Shown in pieces: positions 23,050-35,556 of a DNA stretch of 64,000 nt. Source of the DNA: Petunia secreta. Lineage: Eukaryota; Streptophyta; Magnoliopsida; Solanales; Solanaceae. The position numbers were made by a program, and so were the translations under genes. The number at the start of each line of letters is the position of its first letter. The stretch's first letter is position 1. The stretch spans positions 16,014,001-16,078,000 of the forward strand of contig JARKIP010000053.1 in the NCBI GenBank assembly GCA_029990175.1, read 5' to 3'. The notes beneath the pieces were generated by a model, which saw nothing but the letters and a program-made list of their open reading frames with translations, had not been told where the DNA came from and ran no database searches.

Positions 23050-24290
23050 GGTACCTACACAATAATAGATCAATGTGAGATGTCAAATTAAACAGCAAAA
23101 ATGCAATTCAAGCTCAATTGGTAGGGTACCACCCCACACTTATCACACACTCTATGTGTTAATCAACTCAACTCCATAGCACAAGCAACCCCACACTTAA
23201 AAAAAACTAGCTTTGTGCAAAAGATGCCACCTTTGTGGTTATCAAGATCAAGCTAGTGTGGGTGCATCATAGCCAATTTTTATGTGTGTGAGACACTTAA
23301 TGTCCATAATAAGCCTAAGGAATGCATTGCTACTCAAGAATTCACAATGTCATACAATTTTCATCATTGAGGCTTTTTCACAAACACTTGGTGTGCACAC
23401 TTTGAAACTATCAAGTTCAATGAATTTTTGAATGTGCCAACCCTCCCAAATTGTTGGGAGATCTCTTTTTACAAGTCACAAGCTAACTATCAAGCACCAT
23501 GAACAATTTAAGCACAACAAGAGTAAAATTTATACATAAACTTGCAACTAGCTAAGAGACCTACCATGAAAAAGAATTAGCTCAACTTACATGTGATTGA
23601 GAGAGAAAAGTAGGAATTTACTTACTTGAAGGTGTTAGAGTGGATTGCAACAATAATGGGAATGATTCCAAGTGTTCGAGGTGATTTGGGGAGTGTTTAG
23701 AGAGTAATTAGAGTGAAAATAGTGAAGAAAATACAATAGAAATCGGGTATAAGGGGTTGGGGGAAACCGGGTCGCGGGTCAAAACCCGTTTGACCCGAAA
23801 TTGGAAGAAAAATTTGGCCGAGCGCCTTAAGCTCTGCGGTGCGGGCAAAACGCGTGCACGAATTGGCACATTCTGCTTGACCCGGCGCGTTGGCAGGCGC
23901 GGGGCGCTCCCAAACGCGCCAGGCCATTTTTTTTCAGCTTCCACTTTCGCGCGTTGGGAGGAGCGGGGCACTCCCGAACGCGCCCGAGCACGTTTTTTCG
24001 CACCGATTTTCGATTCCAAGTGCGAACCCAAGCGCGGGACATGTCTCGAGGTATCCCGTAACCCTCAATGCATTAATTTCACCTTGTTTAGCTTTCCTGA
24101 TACCTACAAAAACGACACACAGAAACAAAAAACTACGTGACACTATAAAACAAAAATACTAAACTATTAAAAGTACAAACTCGGGTTGCCTCCCGAGAAG
24201 CGCCTTATTTAACGTCGTGGCACGAAGGGTATTAATCAAGGGTCCCTGAAAGTAATGGAAGTGCGGTGATTCACCGAACCTCCCCAATAA
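23050..24290 (-). other. Athila spacer between integrase and the extra ORF
   Basis: Non-coding on the element strand. It contains two polypurine-tract-like motifs on the minus strand (complements of ccaccccacactt at 23129-23141 and ccccacactt at 23189-23198). ORFs at 23697-24162 on both strands fall in a GC-rich patch with 'gcgc'-rich repeats and show no domain. Confidence 0.6.
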
Positions 24291-24294
24291 CGCT

Positions 24295-25323
24295 TCACCC
24301 TTTGACCATTAACCAAGAATGTGTTCTCAGAATCCGGGGTTTCAATTCAACCGCTCCATGTGCGATAACACAAACAACTTCAAAAGGCCCCGACCATCTA
24401 GACTTCAACTTGCCCGGAAATAATTTCAACCTCGAGTTGAACAACAATACCAGCTGCCCGGGCTCAAACTGACGACGCTCAATATGCTTGTCATGCCACT
24501 TCTTTGTCCGTTTCTTATACAATTTCGCATTTTCATACGCATGGAATCGGAACTCTTCAAGCTCATGCAATTGGAGCATCCTCTTTTCACCCGCTAAGGC
24601 CATATCAAGGTTGAGCTTTTGAATTGCCCAATACGCCTTATGCTCTAGTTCAACAGGCAAGTGACAGGCCTTACCATAAACAAGCCTATATTGAGAGGTT
24701 CCAATAGGCGTTTTGAATACGGTTCGATAGGCCCAGAGAGCATCATCTAACTTCATAGCCCAATCCTTCCTCGAGGCATTCACAGTCTTTTCAAGGATTT
24801 GCTTAATCTCTCTATCAGATACTTCCACTGGGCCACTAGTTTGGGGATGATAAGCAGTAGCCACCTTGTGGCGAACCCCATACTTGGCCAACAATTTATT
24901 GAACAACCGGTTACAAAAATGCGTACCTTCATCACTGATTATAGCCTGCGGTGTCCCAAAATGAGTGAAAATATTTTTCTTCACGAACTTCACCACCACA
25001 CTCGCATCATTTGTTGGAAGTGCAATAGCCTCCACCCATTTAGACACATAATCGACTGCTACGAGGATATATTTATGGCCCATAGAAGGTGGGAATGGAC
25101 CCATAAAATCAATCCCCCAACAATCAAACAACTCAATCTCCAAGATATTTTTCAAAGGCATCTCGTGACGCCTAGAAATAGTACCCGTTCTTTGGCAACG
25201 ATCACATTGCTTCACTAATGCATGAGCATCTTTAAATAAAGTAGGCCAAAAGAAACCAGACTGAAGTACCTTTGCAGCTGTTCGATCTCCACCAAGGTGG
25301 CCACCATAAGGAGAGGAATGGTA
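24295..25323 (-). pseudogene. Integrase, Athila element
   Basis: The 306-residue frame at 24295-25215 starts in the zinc-binding domain ('CDRCQRTG'). It continues with the catalytic core: first Asp in 'WGIDFMGPFPP', second in 'ISDEGTHFCNR', Glu in 'VEVSDREIKQILEK'. After 'KKWHDKHIERRQFEPGQLVL' comes a C-terminal domain. All three catalytic residues of the D,D-35-E triad are visible. The His-containing front of the zinc finger is cut off by a stop or frame change near 25216-25323. Integrase would insert the cDNA into host DNA, but this copy is not continuous with RT. Confidence 0.88.
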
Positions 25324-25326
25324 GCT

Positions 25327-27331
25327 CTATTGAATTGGCTCTACTTCTTCCCTTGGAATGCATCTCCTAGCTAGTTGATCAACGCCTATCTTGTACAAAT
25401 AGGGCTCATCCCACACATAAAATCTGCTCTCATGAAGGAGTTTACGCTTTTGCTCAGCAGTAGCCCCAGGGGGATACACATTACTCACAAGTTCGTTCAC
25501 CATATCAGCATACCATGGCACCTCAGCTGCATCTAGAGCAAAAAGTTGCTCATCAGGGAATACCTCTTTAATCTCAGGCCCCTCATCTACATGATCTCTA
25601 TTCTCCAGCCTTGACAAATGATCAGCTACTTGATTCTCAGTCCCCTTGCGATCTCGAATTTCAACATCAAACTCTTACAATAGGAGAACCCACCTAATGA
25701 GTCTAGGCTTGGAGTCCTTCTTTTCAAACAAATACCGGATTGCGACATGATCAGTGTAGACAACAACACGAGTGCCAACCAAATAAGATCTGAATTTATC
25801 AAAAGCATAAACTACGGCTAGCAACTCCTTCTCAGTGGTGGTATAATTAGACTGGGCTGCATCAAGCGTCTTGCTTGCATAATAGATGGAGTAAAAGAAT
25901 CTTCCAATTCTTTGGCCTAGAACAGCCCCAATAGCATTATCACTCGCATCACACATCAACTCAAATGGCAAAGACTAGTAAGGAGTAATGATGATTGGTG
26001 CGGTCACCAACCTTTTCTTCAACTCTTCAAGTGCCTTTAGACAAGCATCATTGAACACAAATTTCACATCCTTCTCTAACAATTTGCACAAGGGAGTGGA
26101 AATTTTGGAGAAGTCCTTTATGAAACGTCTATAGAATCCCGCATGTCCCAAGAAACTACGCACCCCCTTAACAGAGATAGGTGGTGGTAATTTCTCAATA
26201 GCCTCAATCTTTGCTTTATCAACCTCGATCCCTTGCTTTGACACCTTGTGCCCAAGTACTATGCGTTCTTGAACCATAAAGTAACATTTTTCCCAATTCA
26301 GCACCAGATTCGTTTCTTCACAACGGCTCAGCACAACATTAAGGTGTTTCAAACATTCATCAAAAGAATCACCAACCACTGAGAAATCATCCATGAATAC
26401 CTCCACAAATTTTTCCACCATGTCGCTGAAAATAGCCATCATGCACCGCTGAAAAGTCCCCGGGGCATTACATAACCCAAAATGGCATCCTCCTAAATGC
26501 ATAGGTGCCATATGGACAAGTAAAAGTAGTCTTCTCTTGGTCTTCAGGAGCTATCACAATTTGATTGTAGCCCGAATACCCATCCAAGAAACAGTAATAC
26601 TCGTGCCCTGCAAGTCTATCCAGCATCTGATCAATAAAAGGGAGTGGGAAGTGATCTTTCCTGGTGGCCTTGTTCAGCTTCCTATAATCAATGCAAATTC
26701 TCCACTTTGTAACTGTTCTTGTAGAAATCAACTCATTATGCTCATTCTTCACCACTGTCATGCCCCCATTTTTTGGAACACGTTGCACCGGACTCACCCA
26801 CTTGGTGTCAGAGATAGGAAAAATAATACCAGCATCCAGCCACTTGATAACTTCTTTCTTCACCACCTCCTTCATAATTGGATTAAGCCTCCTCTGCTGC
26901 TCTATGGATGGCTTATGATCTTCCTCCAAGAGAATTTTATGCATGCAGAAAGAAGGACTAATCCCTCTAATATCAGCAATAGTCCAGCCAATAGCTCTCT
27001 TGCGCTCTCGCAATACCCGCAACACCTTTTCAACTTGCACATCAGACAACAAAGAAGAAAGGATCACGGGCAAGGTATTACCTTCACCCAAATAAGCATA
27101 ACGTAAATGCGCGGGTAAAGGTTTGAGCTCAAGAGTAGGAGCTCTCTTAATAGACGGTTTAGCAGGAGTTAAAGTCAACGGTCTATCAAGCTCCTCAAAT
27201 TTCTTCCACCCTGGGATGAATCTACTCTGCATATTAAGAACCTCCAAATATTCTCCAATATCATCATCCTTCAGGATATCATCATTATCACATAAGAGTG
27301 CCCTTTCTAAAAAATCAACATTAGAAACCAA
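25327..27331 (-). pseudogene. Reverse transcriptase and RNase H, Athila element
   Basis: Four frame segments in pol order. 26468-27331 carries the RT front ('WRICIDYRKLNKATRKDHF', 'FLDGYSGYNQI'). A frameshift near 26480-26510 moves to 25975-26511, which has 'LCNAPGTFQRCM' and the polymerase motif 'VFMDDFSVVGD'. An in-frame stop at 25975-25977 precedes the RNase H part at 25675-25971 ('DASDNAIGAVLGQ', 'YTTTEKELLAVVYA', 'YTDHVAIRYL'). Another break leads to 25327-25617, a linker ('PWYADMVNELVSN'). The domain set is complete but not expressible as one protein. Confidence 0.88.
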
Positions 27332-27334
27332 GAA

Positions 27335-28333
27335 TTACCTCTCATCAGTAGTCAGCTCATCATCTACCACTTTTACCATGGACAACTCTTCATAATGAGA
27401 AGGAAGCTGGGTCGCTCTGAACACATTAAACACAGCTTCTTCCCCATTCACCTTCATGATCATTTTTCCAGCTCTGACTCTAATAACAGCATCAGCAGTA
27501 GCCAAAAATCCTCTCCCCAATATGAGAGGAACCTCAGGATCAGCTTCATAATCAAGAATAATGAAGTCAACAGGTAATATAAACTGACCCACTTGTACAA
27601 GCACATCCTCAATAATCCCCTCGGGGCATGTCAAAGATCTATCAGCCAGCTGCAGAGTCACAGTAGTTGGTCGTGGCTCACCCAGGCCTAGCTTCCTGAA
27701 AACTGAAGAAGGCATTAAATTCACACTAGCACCCAAATCACATAAAGCTCGACCAACCTCATGTTCCCTAATTTTCAAGGGAATAGTATAACTGCCAGGA
27801 TCCTTCAATTTCTGGGGAAGCTTGCTTCTAACTCTGGAACTACACTCCACAGTGAGTGCAACTGTCTCAAACTCAGTCAGTCTTCTCTTGTTAGAAACAA
27901 TATCCTTGACGTATTTAGCATATTTGGGAACATCTCGCAAAAGCTCCACCAAAGGAATATTTACCTGAATCTGACTCAATATCTCCAAGAATTTCTTGCA
28001 TGCTGCATCGACTTTCTGCTTCTGAAGTCTCTGAGGGAAAGGTGGTGGTGGTCTCACAATAGCAGACTCGGGCTGCTTTGCTATAACTGTCTCTGCTTCT
28101 TTCTCCACTTCCCTATCAGCATTGGGCTCTAACTCACCAACCGGCTTCTTTGGCTTTGGGGGAACTTCTTCCAGAGCTCTTCCATTCCTCAAAGTAACTG
28201 CTTGCACAAATTCTTTAGGATTCTTCTCTGTATCACTCGGTAAAGCACCCCGAGGTCTATTGTTTTGTGCTCCAGCTAGCTGCCCCAATTGTCTCTCGAG
28301 ATCTTTCTGCGCACTGCTCAAATCTTTAATTGC
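27335..28333 (-). pseudogene. Aspartic protease region, Athila element
   Basis: This frame carries the retropepsin core: catalytic 'ALCDLGASVNLMPSSVF', flap region 'VTLQLADRSLTCPEGIIEDV' and 'VPLILGRGFLATADAVI'. The catalytic triplet reads D-L-G rather than D-T/S-G, as is common in Athila relatives. It is in frame with the gag end upstream except for a TAA at 28334-28336. It is separated from RT by an in-frame stop at 27335-27337. It would cleave the Gag-Pol polyprotein in an intact element. Confidence 0.85.
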
Positions 28334-29637
28334 TTATGCCTGAGATGCTGAATCATCCATGAGCTTTTGCTGCCCTGCAAGAAGTTTCCTGAGCATATCC
28401 TCAACTGCATTAGACTGTTGTGGTTGAGTCTGCGGCTGTGACCCTTGCTGTGGTGCATTACCTTGATTATTTTGAGGTCTCTCATTGCCCTGAAGCTGCT
28501 CACGGTTATCCCTCCAAGAAAAATTTGGGTGATTACGCCAACCCGTGGTATAGCTGTTACCATATTGATTGCGATTCTGACCCTGTGACCTGTTCTGATT
28601 ACCCAAATAATACACAGACTCTAGGTTAGTGGACAGACTTCAGTTATATGATCCTCTCCACAAACCTCACAAAAGGCATGAAGTTGTTGCACTGGAGCTA
28701 ATGGTGGTTTTGCTTGAAGAGTCAGCTTGCTGATCTGATTAGAAATAGCATCCATTTTCGCCCTTAGCTCTGAAATTGCATCCAATTGAAGTATCCCAGC
28801 AGCTTTCTGCGTAGTAGCCCATCCAACACCCTCAAATTGTGTCGTAGCTCTGCCGCCACCCTGCCAATCAGGATTGCTCTGCGAAAACTTGTCAAGTAAG
28901 TCATAAATCTGATCGAAATTTAAGGCCAGTACTTGGCCTCCAGCAGCAGCATCTACCACTATCTTAGTGTGTTGGTTCAACCCCTCAACAAAAGTGTGTG
29001 CAATAACCTCATTAGATTGGTTGTGGTGTGGACAATCTCTCAATAGAGCTTTGAGTCGCCCCCAGGCTGAATACAAGGATTCTCCTTCTAACTGTCTGAA
29101 GGACATAATTTCGCTCCTCAGCCTGGCTGTCTTGGCAGACGGATAAAACTTAGCCAAGAATTTCTTAGCCAAATCTTCCCAAGTAGTGATAGACCTAGAC
29201 TTTTCAGCCTTTAACCACTTCCTTGTTGTCCCTATCAGTGAAAATGGGAACAAAGTCAAACGAACATAATCAGTAGGCACACCCGATGGTGTATAAGTAT
29301 CACTGATCTCCAGAAAGTTCTGAATGTGTTGTTGCGGATCCTCATGAAGTAATCCAGCATATTGCCCCGTCACATGCAACAATTGAATCATGCCGGGCTT
29401 GATCTCAAAGTGCCCGGTAATAACGGGCTTCACAATACTTGACGCTACTCCTCCCAGGCTAGGAAGAGCAACATCTCGCACTGCTAATGCTTGTTCTTCT
29501 GCCATTTCAATGGGTAACGAAGCAGGTACGATTGCTAGTGCTTCTCGGTCTCTCGCTTCTCTTCGTAACCTTCTCAAGGTTCTTTCAGGCTCGGGATCAA
29601 AAGGTGCGAGTGGTTCATCCTTTTTATTCCTTTGCAT
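28334..29637 (-). pseudogene. Gag, Athila element
   Basis: Starts with an ATG at 29637. The 338-residue first segment includes the retrotransposon gag domain ('ITTWEDLAKKFLAKFYPSAK', 'MSFRQLEGESLYSAWGRLK', 'FVEGLNQHTK') and ends in a zinc-knuckle-like 'CEVCGEDHITEVC'. A frameshift near 28621 moves to 28334-28615. That part is rich in Asn/Gln ('NQNRSQGQNRNQYGNSY') and has an 'AVEDMLRKLLAGQQK' helix before a TAA. Gag forms the particle that packages element RNA. Confidence 0.88.
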
Positions 29638-29734
29638 GCAACACCTGTTGCCTGAAACAACACAAGAAACTCAACAAAAAATTAAACCTGAATAGAAATT
29701 AAGTAATCATTCAAAAAGAAATTAGTTAGTAATA

Positions 29735-29752
29735 GTCCCCGGCAACGGCGCC
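29735..29752 (-). other. Primer binding site of the Athila element
   Basis: The complement reads ggcgccgttgccgggga, the well-known Athila primer site (tRNA-Asp type, from memory), about 8 bp from the 5' LTR. Confidence 0.85.
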
Positions 29753-29759
29753 AAAAACT

Positions 29760-31113
29760 TGTTGCTCCCAAACGCACACGCAAGTATACGTGGTCGACAA
29801 GTAATAAAGTGATAAAATCGAGTATCGTTCCCACGAGGACTGTGCAGACTAATACTTAACAAATAATTTCTAAACAAACTACTCAGGTATCTTTTTCTTT
29901 TATGGTGAGAGTTTTAGTAACTAAAAAGCAGTAATTAAAGTGCTAGAAGTGTAGTCAAGCAATGGTGCGATACTTTGGTTGTTAACAATATTGAGAGGAC
30001 GGTCCAGGGTCAGAGTTACGAATAATCCAGTTGATGTGTCCAATTGATTCCACTTCTTAAATCCCGGGTTACTAACTGACAAAGTAAATATAACTGTGAA
30101 AACCTTTCAGTTCTTTACAATCTATGCAAGCTACTTCAATCCCTATATGTCTATGGGTTAAATCACATGCACGCATTAACGAGTTCTGTAATAAGTTAAA
30201 CTAGGCAAGCAAGTATATGTCTATCCTACTCACGAATTAGTTCCCCGATGCCCGGGTTCACAAACTAGTTCTATTCTTTCTTATTACGTAATTAAATTCC
30301 CTCTTTCGAGTTCAATCTAAAAAGCATATATAATGTATAATTATCGAGCTCTAACAATTACACAAGTGAAATCAAGAAAGAATAAGTAACCCGTTATGGG
30401 ATTCAATTAATGGGAATCAATCTTCAAAAAATCAACTTTCATGTAATACTCTAACCCTAGAACGTAATATTTAGCCACGCATATTCATAAGCACAAGGCA
30501 AAGATTTGATGTAATAATGGTGTAAATGATGTAATAGATGAAAGATTAGGAATAAACCCTTGTTCAATGAAGTATGGTGCTCTCAAATTGCTCCAAAGTA
30601 TCAACCCCTCTCAAAAACTAAGTAAAGTAGTATTTATAAGGTTTACAAACACCTAGTAATAAGTTAGACCCAAGCCTAGACGAAATAGGAAGTAAAAATC
30701 CGCTCAAGGGGTGCTATAACGGGCGCCCCGCGCCCACGATCGCGCTAGGACAATCAGAAGCCGTCGAATTCTACACGCCTTAGGGGCGCGGGGCACTGGG
30801 AACCGTGCTGGGGCACTGGGCGCTATAACTGGAGCGCCACGTGCCCCAAAGCGCCAAGCAAAAATCCTTGCTCCTTGGTCCGAAATCTCGCCTCGTGTCG
30901 TGCCCTCGTGTGCTCAATCCAATCCTCAATCAACTTCAAATCATTCCTTGCTCAAACACGCTCCTAAAAGCTCCAAATGCACTGCGTAACAACCTACACA
31001 CGCACGACATCAAATTAGTGTAAAACCACATTCATAAACTATAAAATGAGCGAATAACAAGCTCAAACATGCGGAAATATTAAGGAAACGTTGGCATAAA
31101 ATGCCAAACATCA
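29760..31113 (-). repeat. 5' LTR of the Athila element
   Basis: 1354 bp, with tg...ca ends on both strands. A minus-strand TATA-box-like cttataaata lies at 30631-30640. It is flanked on the right by the duplicated attta. Confidence 0.93.
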
Positions 31114-31118
31114 ATTTA

Positions 31119-32683
31119 CAATTACAATGTTTGTTGTCTAGGCACACGATGATAATGTGGTCTACACTTGTGTAAGAAATCTATGTTTGGGAAGGTTTAA
31201 AAGAAGAATTGAGAAATTGTTAATCCAGGCAAAGAGAAGCTGGCACGTTAAATTTCATCTTGTGAAGTCTCTTGCAGTGTAAGCAAAGGGATGCAGAAAA
31301 GATCACGAGGAGTGTGGAAGAAATAAGTGACAACTTTTAGCATAAAAGAGCATAGCTGAAGTTGAGGAAGTGAAAGAGCTGTTAAAAGAAAAAAAATGAA
31401 AGTGTAAGAATGAAAAAAATGACAAGAACAAGTGGAACGTAACATTTTAAAATGTTGCAACATAATATAAGAAAGAATTATGTTAGTGCCAATATTTACA
31501 ATTTAAGCAAGTTGAATAGCCAAATGTCCAAAGCAATAGATGATGATATTTAATTTGTTATCTTAATAATAGTTAGATTGTCAAAGCATCACATAATATT
31601 ATTTTGGTAAAATTTCGCTTAAATCTTTTTCTATATTTCTTAGTTGTAATTATATCTATTTGCATTAACTTTTTTCGAAGACTATTTTAATTTTATCATA
31701 ATTAAGTTAGATTAATACTATCAATAGGTATCATTTTTGAGTTGTAAATTTTCTTTAAATTTCTTAACAACTCAAACATGGTCTTTTGATATCATGTACA
31801 CATGTGTCAAAAAGTTTGTTTGAGATTAGTCCTATTAAAATATGGAAACAATGTTCTATGCTTATGCCTTATAATATGCGATAGTTGGATTCGACCGGTA
31901 GTAAAAAAAGAAAACCAACAATTGTTGCCTTGCATAAATAAATTCTGGATCAGTTTTAGAGTATGTGTTACTCTTTCGGGGTTTGAACTAATATATAAAA
32001 AAAAGTGTAAATTAAAATTTAGAAATAGAGATAAGTCCGAGTTAGATCTCTATGATGATTATAATTGTTATGCGATCTTATACGTGAATGGAGAGTTTTT
32101 CCTATGCCTTAGGTGACTTAATCGGGTTTGTGAATGACAAGTTTGATTTTAATACTTGTGTTTATCATTGATCATTTGAGCCAATTCTATGGTTGAGTTG
32201 ATTGTGAGTATTCTAAGAGAATGTTGACCCTATTCATTACTCGAAGTGAGAATGTTCGTCTTGATGTGAAGTATCATAGAGCCACAAGAGGGCTAATGAT
32301 GAGGTTCGTTAATCGTAAGCGAAAAAGGATTTATTCTTTAGGTAGTTGTGTGGTTTGGAATTGTTGCAGCTTTATGGGTTACATTGAATCAATAAGGTGT
32401 TGAAAATTTCAGCTTATGCTAATTGATATAACTATTGCTTGCACAATAGTTCACGTTTATGAAAATCATAAAAGTGATTGATAGATGGATGGTAGTAAAT
32501 TATGACGTAAAATAATAGTTGTTGGTTTGGTGAAGGTTACATGTACTTTTTACGATCGATATAAGGTTTACTGAATCAATGTGGCCCTAGGTTAATCAGC
32601 ACGAGAGTAGAGATTATACCTCCAAATCGGTAGTCGGTTGACCTAAGTTTCACGTTTGGCTAGTGTGACCTCTTCTGGACTTT
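31119..32683. other. AT-rich unassigned DNA
   Basis: This is the original flank of the Athila insertion. No conserved ORF was found. The ORFs at 31248, 31802 and 32221 are short and featureless. Confidence 0.4.
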
Positions 32684-33879
32684 GAGGAAAGGAAAGGATT
32701 GAACCTGAGCTAGAAGAAGAAACTGAAACAGGAACAACTCCTATTCAAATAACAGAATACGAAACATCCCACTGAAACATCCCACTGCCTCCTGACTCCT
32801 CACACACTATAAACCTTATAGTAGAAACATTATACGCAAAACCCAGGCTGCAACTCCTTTGCATAGTTGTTGCTGTAATTAGAGAACAAGAACCAACTTC
32901 CTGAACCAACTATGCACACACCTAGGCCACTAAGAACAAGAACACATCACCCTACACACACTACCTTGCTTCACTGACCACTCACACACACCTAAAAACA
33001 CACAGACAAAGACCATCCTGAACACTGCCCTGAAACCAACCCAAGAGCCTGAAACACCCCGAGCGAGCCCCCTGGTTTCACTTCTCATTTCAAGCTACAT
33101 CCTACAAACAAAATCAACAACCTACACTTTCTTTACACTCACACACATACACACTCATACACCTGCGGAACATACAAACACACTTCTGGATCCACAAACT
33201 CACACACCTCTGCTTGCACACACACACACACATACTGGATGCACACACACATTACTGGAGGTCTGCACATCCCCACAAATTTCCCCAGAACCTCGCACTG
33301 CACAACAGACCACCAAACCCTCCTGAAATAACCCTGAACCTGCAGCAAAATAGATTATTTCCTGAACCCCTCTCCTAGCCTACTACACTCCTCACTATTC
33401 CAGAACCAAAGAGAACAAATACAAAAGAAAGGAAAGGATTGAACACCTGAGCTAGAAGAAGAAACTGAAACAGGAACAACCCCTTTTCAACTAACAGAAT
33501 ACGAAACATCCCACTGAAACATCCCACTGCCTCCTGACTCCTCACACATTATATACCTTATAGTAGAAACATTCTACACAAAACCAAGGCTCCAACTCCT
33601 TTGCATAGTTGCTGCTATAATTAGAGAACAAGAACCAACTTCATGAACCAACTAGGCACACACCTAGGCCACTAAGAACAAGAACACATCACCCTACACA
33701 TACTATCTTGCTTCACTGACCACTAACACACACCAAAAGACACACAGACAAAGACCATCCTGAACACTGCCCTTAAACCAACCCAAGAGCCTGAAACACC
33801 CATAGCTAGCCCCCTGCTTTCACTTCTCATTTCCAGCAACATCCTACAAACAAAATCAACAACCTGCACTTTCTTTACA

Positions 33880-33914
<35 letters not shown>

Positions 33915-34250
33915 ATACACCTGCTGAACATACAAACACACTTCTGCATCCACAAACTCACATACCTCTGCTTGCACACACACACACACACACACATACT
34001 GGATGCACACACACATTACTGGAGGTCTGCACATCCCCACAAATTTCCCCAGAACTCGCACATGCACAACAGACCACCAAACCCTCCTGAAATAACCCTG
34101 AACCTGCAGCAAAATAGATTATCTCCTGAACCCCTCTCCTTGCCTGCTACACTCCTCACTATTCCAGAACCAAAGAGAACAAATACCAAGGAAAGGAAAT
34201 GATTGAGCTAGAAGAAGAAACTGAAACAGGAACAACTCCTATTCAGCTAA
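32684..34250. repeat. Direct tandem duplication, ~740-bp unit with CA microsatellites
   Basis: The phrase 'ggaaaggattgaac' and the following ~740 bp at 32691 recur at 33431. A partial third copy starts at about 34190 ('gagctagaagaagaaactga'). Units differ by scattered substitutions and by the length of (CA)n runs (about 33135-33250 against 33880-34015). Antisense ORFs of 69 and 129 residues arise from the CA/GT repeats and are not genes. Confidence 0.85.
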
Positions 34251-35156
34251 CAGAATTGGAAAAGGCCACACCAGAACCTATAGCCTTCTTTAACAGCCTG
34301 CACTCCAACTCATACCCTTAAACACCTCTCCAAACAAACTCCCTGACCTCCACAACATCAGCAGAATAAGCTTAAAATAAATTCAGGAATTTAAAACAAC
34401 TGATACTAGTTTATCATTGAGAAAAATGCATATTTCAGTGAATACTAACTTCATGCCATACACATATACAAATCATCAAGGAAGAATTCCATAAAATGGA
34501 AATAAAAAACTGACTTTGCTAGGTGCAGTGAACTAAAGCGAGAAAATGAAGCAATCGAGTCGAACAAAGCAACGATAACAAATGCAAGACCAGGGAAGCA
34601 CTTCCAAGAGTTGAATCACCCTCTAAACTATATGAACTTAATAATCATTTTGTTAAAGGAAAATATCAGTAAAATTTCTAATAATATTTTAGTTGCGACC
34701 GTTTTATGTGTATCCCTCTATCCAACTTCTTGCCCTAAAAAATGAGAATAAGGATGGCATAAATACCTCAAATTTTAGGGTTTCAAGCTCTGCCTCAAAT
34801 TCCCAAAACGACCCCTTTAATTTTAGTCATATTTCTTGTGGGATAAGGGTGAGAAGGGTCAAAAATCATACCCTTCTCGTCCTTATCTTCAAGAAAATGA
34901 TATTAGATTGGCTTAAGGGCTTGGATTCAATTCCCGTTCAAAATAAACGGACAAGATCAATCCTACAACTTGCTTTTGTACGAAAAGAAGATGGAGAATG
35001 TGGGGGGGGGGGGGGGGGGAGGGAACCAAATGACATTTGTTTTTGGACTGATTTAGTTGATTTTGGGGGAAATTGAAAGGGGATCAGGTTCAAGGGTTTT
35101 TGAGACGCAGGTTTGGGAAAGGGGGAATCGGGTTTGGGCAAGGGAAATTCTGATTT
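34251..35156. other. Unassigned DNA with a poly-G run
   Basis: No gene seen. An 18-base G homopolymer lies at 35002-35019. The right part could be the interior of the Ogre-like LTR whose end is at 35808, but this is not proven. Confidence 0.4.
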
Positions 35157-35166
35157 AGGGGAAATG

Positions 35167-35556
35167 GTAAAATTTTCACTCACATGCCACTTTTGTCACT
35201 GGTATTTGGTTTGAAGCCACTTTTTTTAATGGTCTTACATGAGAGGCCACTTTTTGGAACTTCAATCTTTGTGGGCTGGGTTGAACTTCATGCCTAAATT
35301 ATAAAGTTTCAACTTCAATCTGTAAGGGCTGAACTTTTAGGTATAGATGCATAAATTTCAACCCTTGTGGGTTGAAATTGAACTTCAATCCTTGTGGTGG
35401 ACTGAAGTTGAACTTCAATCCTTGTGGGCTGAACTTGTGTGAAGTTCAACCCAAAAGAATTGAAATTCCAAAAAGTAGCCTCTTATGTAAAACCAATAAA
35501 AAAGTGGCCTCAAACCAAAGACCACTGCCAAAAGTGGCCTTTGGTGCACTTCGCCT
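35167..35556. mobile_element. Mutator-type MITE (copy 2)
   Basis: Begins gtaaaattttcactcacatg, matching the start of copy 1 (1122). Terminal inverted repeats of about 85 bp share 'gccactttt' and 'tttggtttga'. The flanking 9-bp sequences are ggggaaatg (35158-35166) and ggggaaata (35557-35565), a target duplication with one change. The interior repeats 'gaacttcaatccttgtgg' units. No coding capacity. Confidence 0.72.

Larger units (their letters stand above)
8022..31113 (-). mobile_element. Athila-lineage Gypsy retrotransposon, interrupted by a nested element
   Basis: Both LTRs are 1354 bp, begin tgttgctccc and end aaacatca. A perfect 5-bp target duplication, attta, lies at 8017-8021 and 31114-31118. 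The primer site sits beside the right LTR and the polypurine tract beside the left LTR, so the element is on the minus strand. Order in its own direction: LTR, gag, protease, RT, RNase H, integrase, extra ORF, long 3' UTR, LTR. Removing the 10.6-kb insert (10643-21262) leaves about 12.5 kb, normal for Athila. By eye the LTRs differ at about 35 positions (2.6%). The gag-pol region has several stops and frameshifts. Confidence 0.95.

Noticed and set aside
22031..23065. Plus-strand ORFs opposite the Athila extra ORF
   Set aside because: They are antisense shadows of the longer, family-like frame at 21784-23049.
33139..34112. Minus-strand ORFs with repeated Cys/Val/Tyr
   Set aside because: They are translations of CA/GT microsatellites within the tandem duplication.
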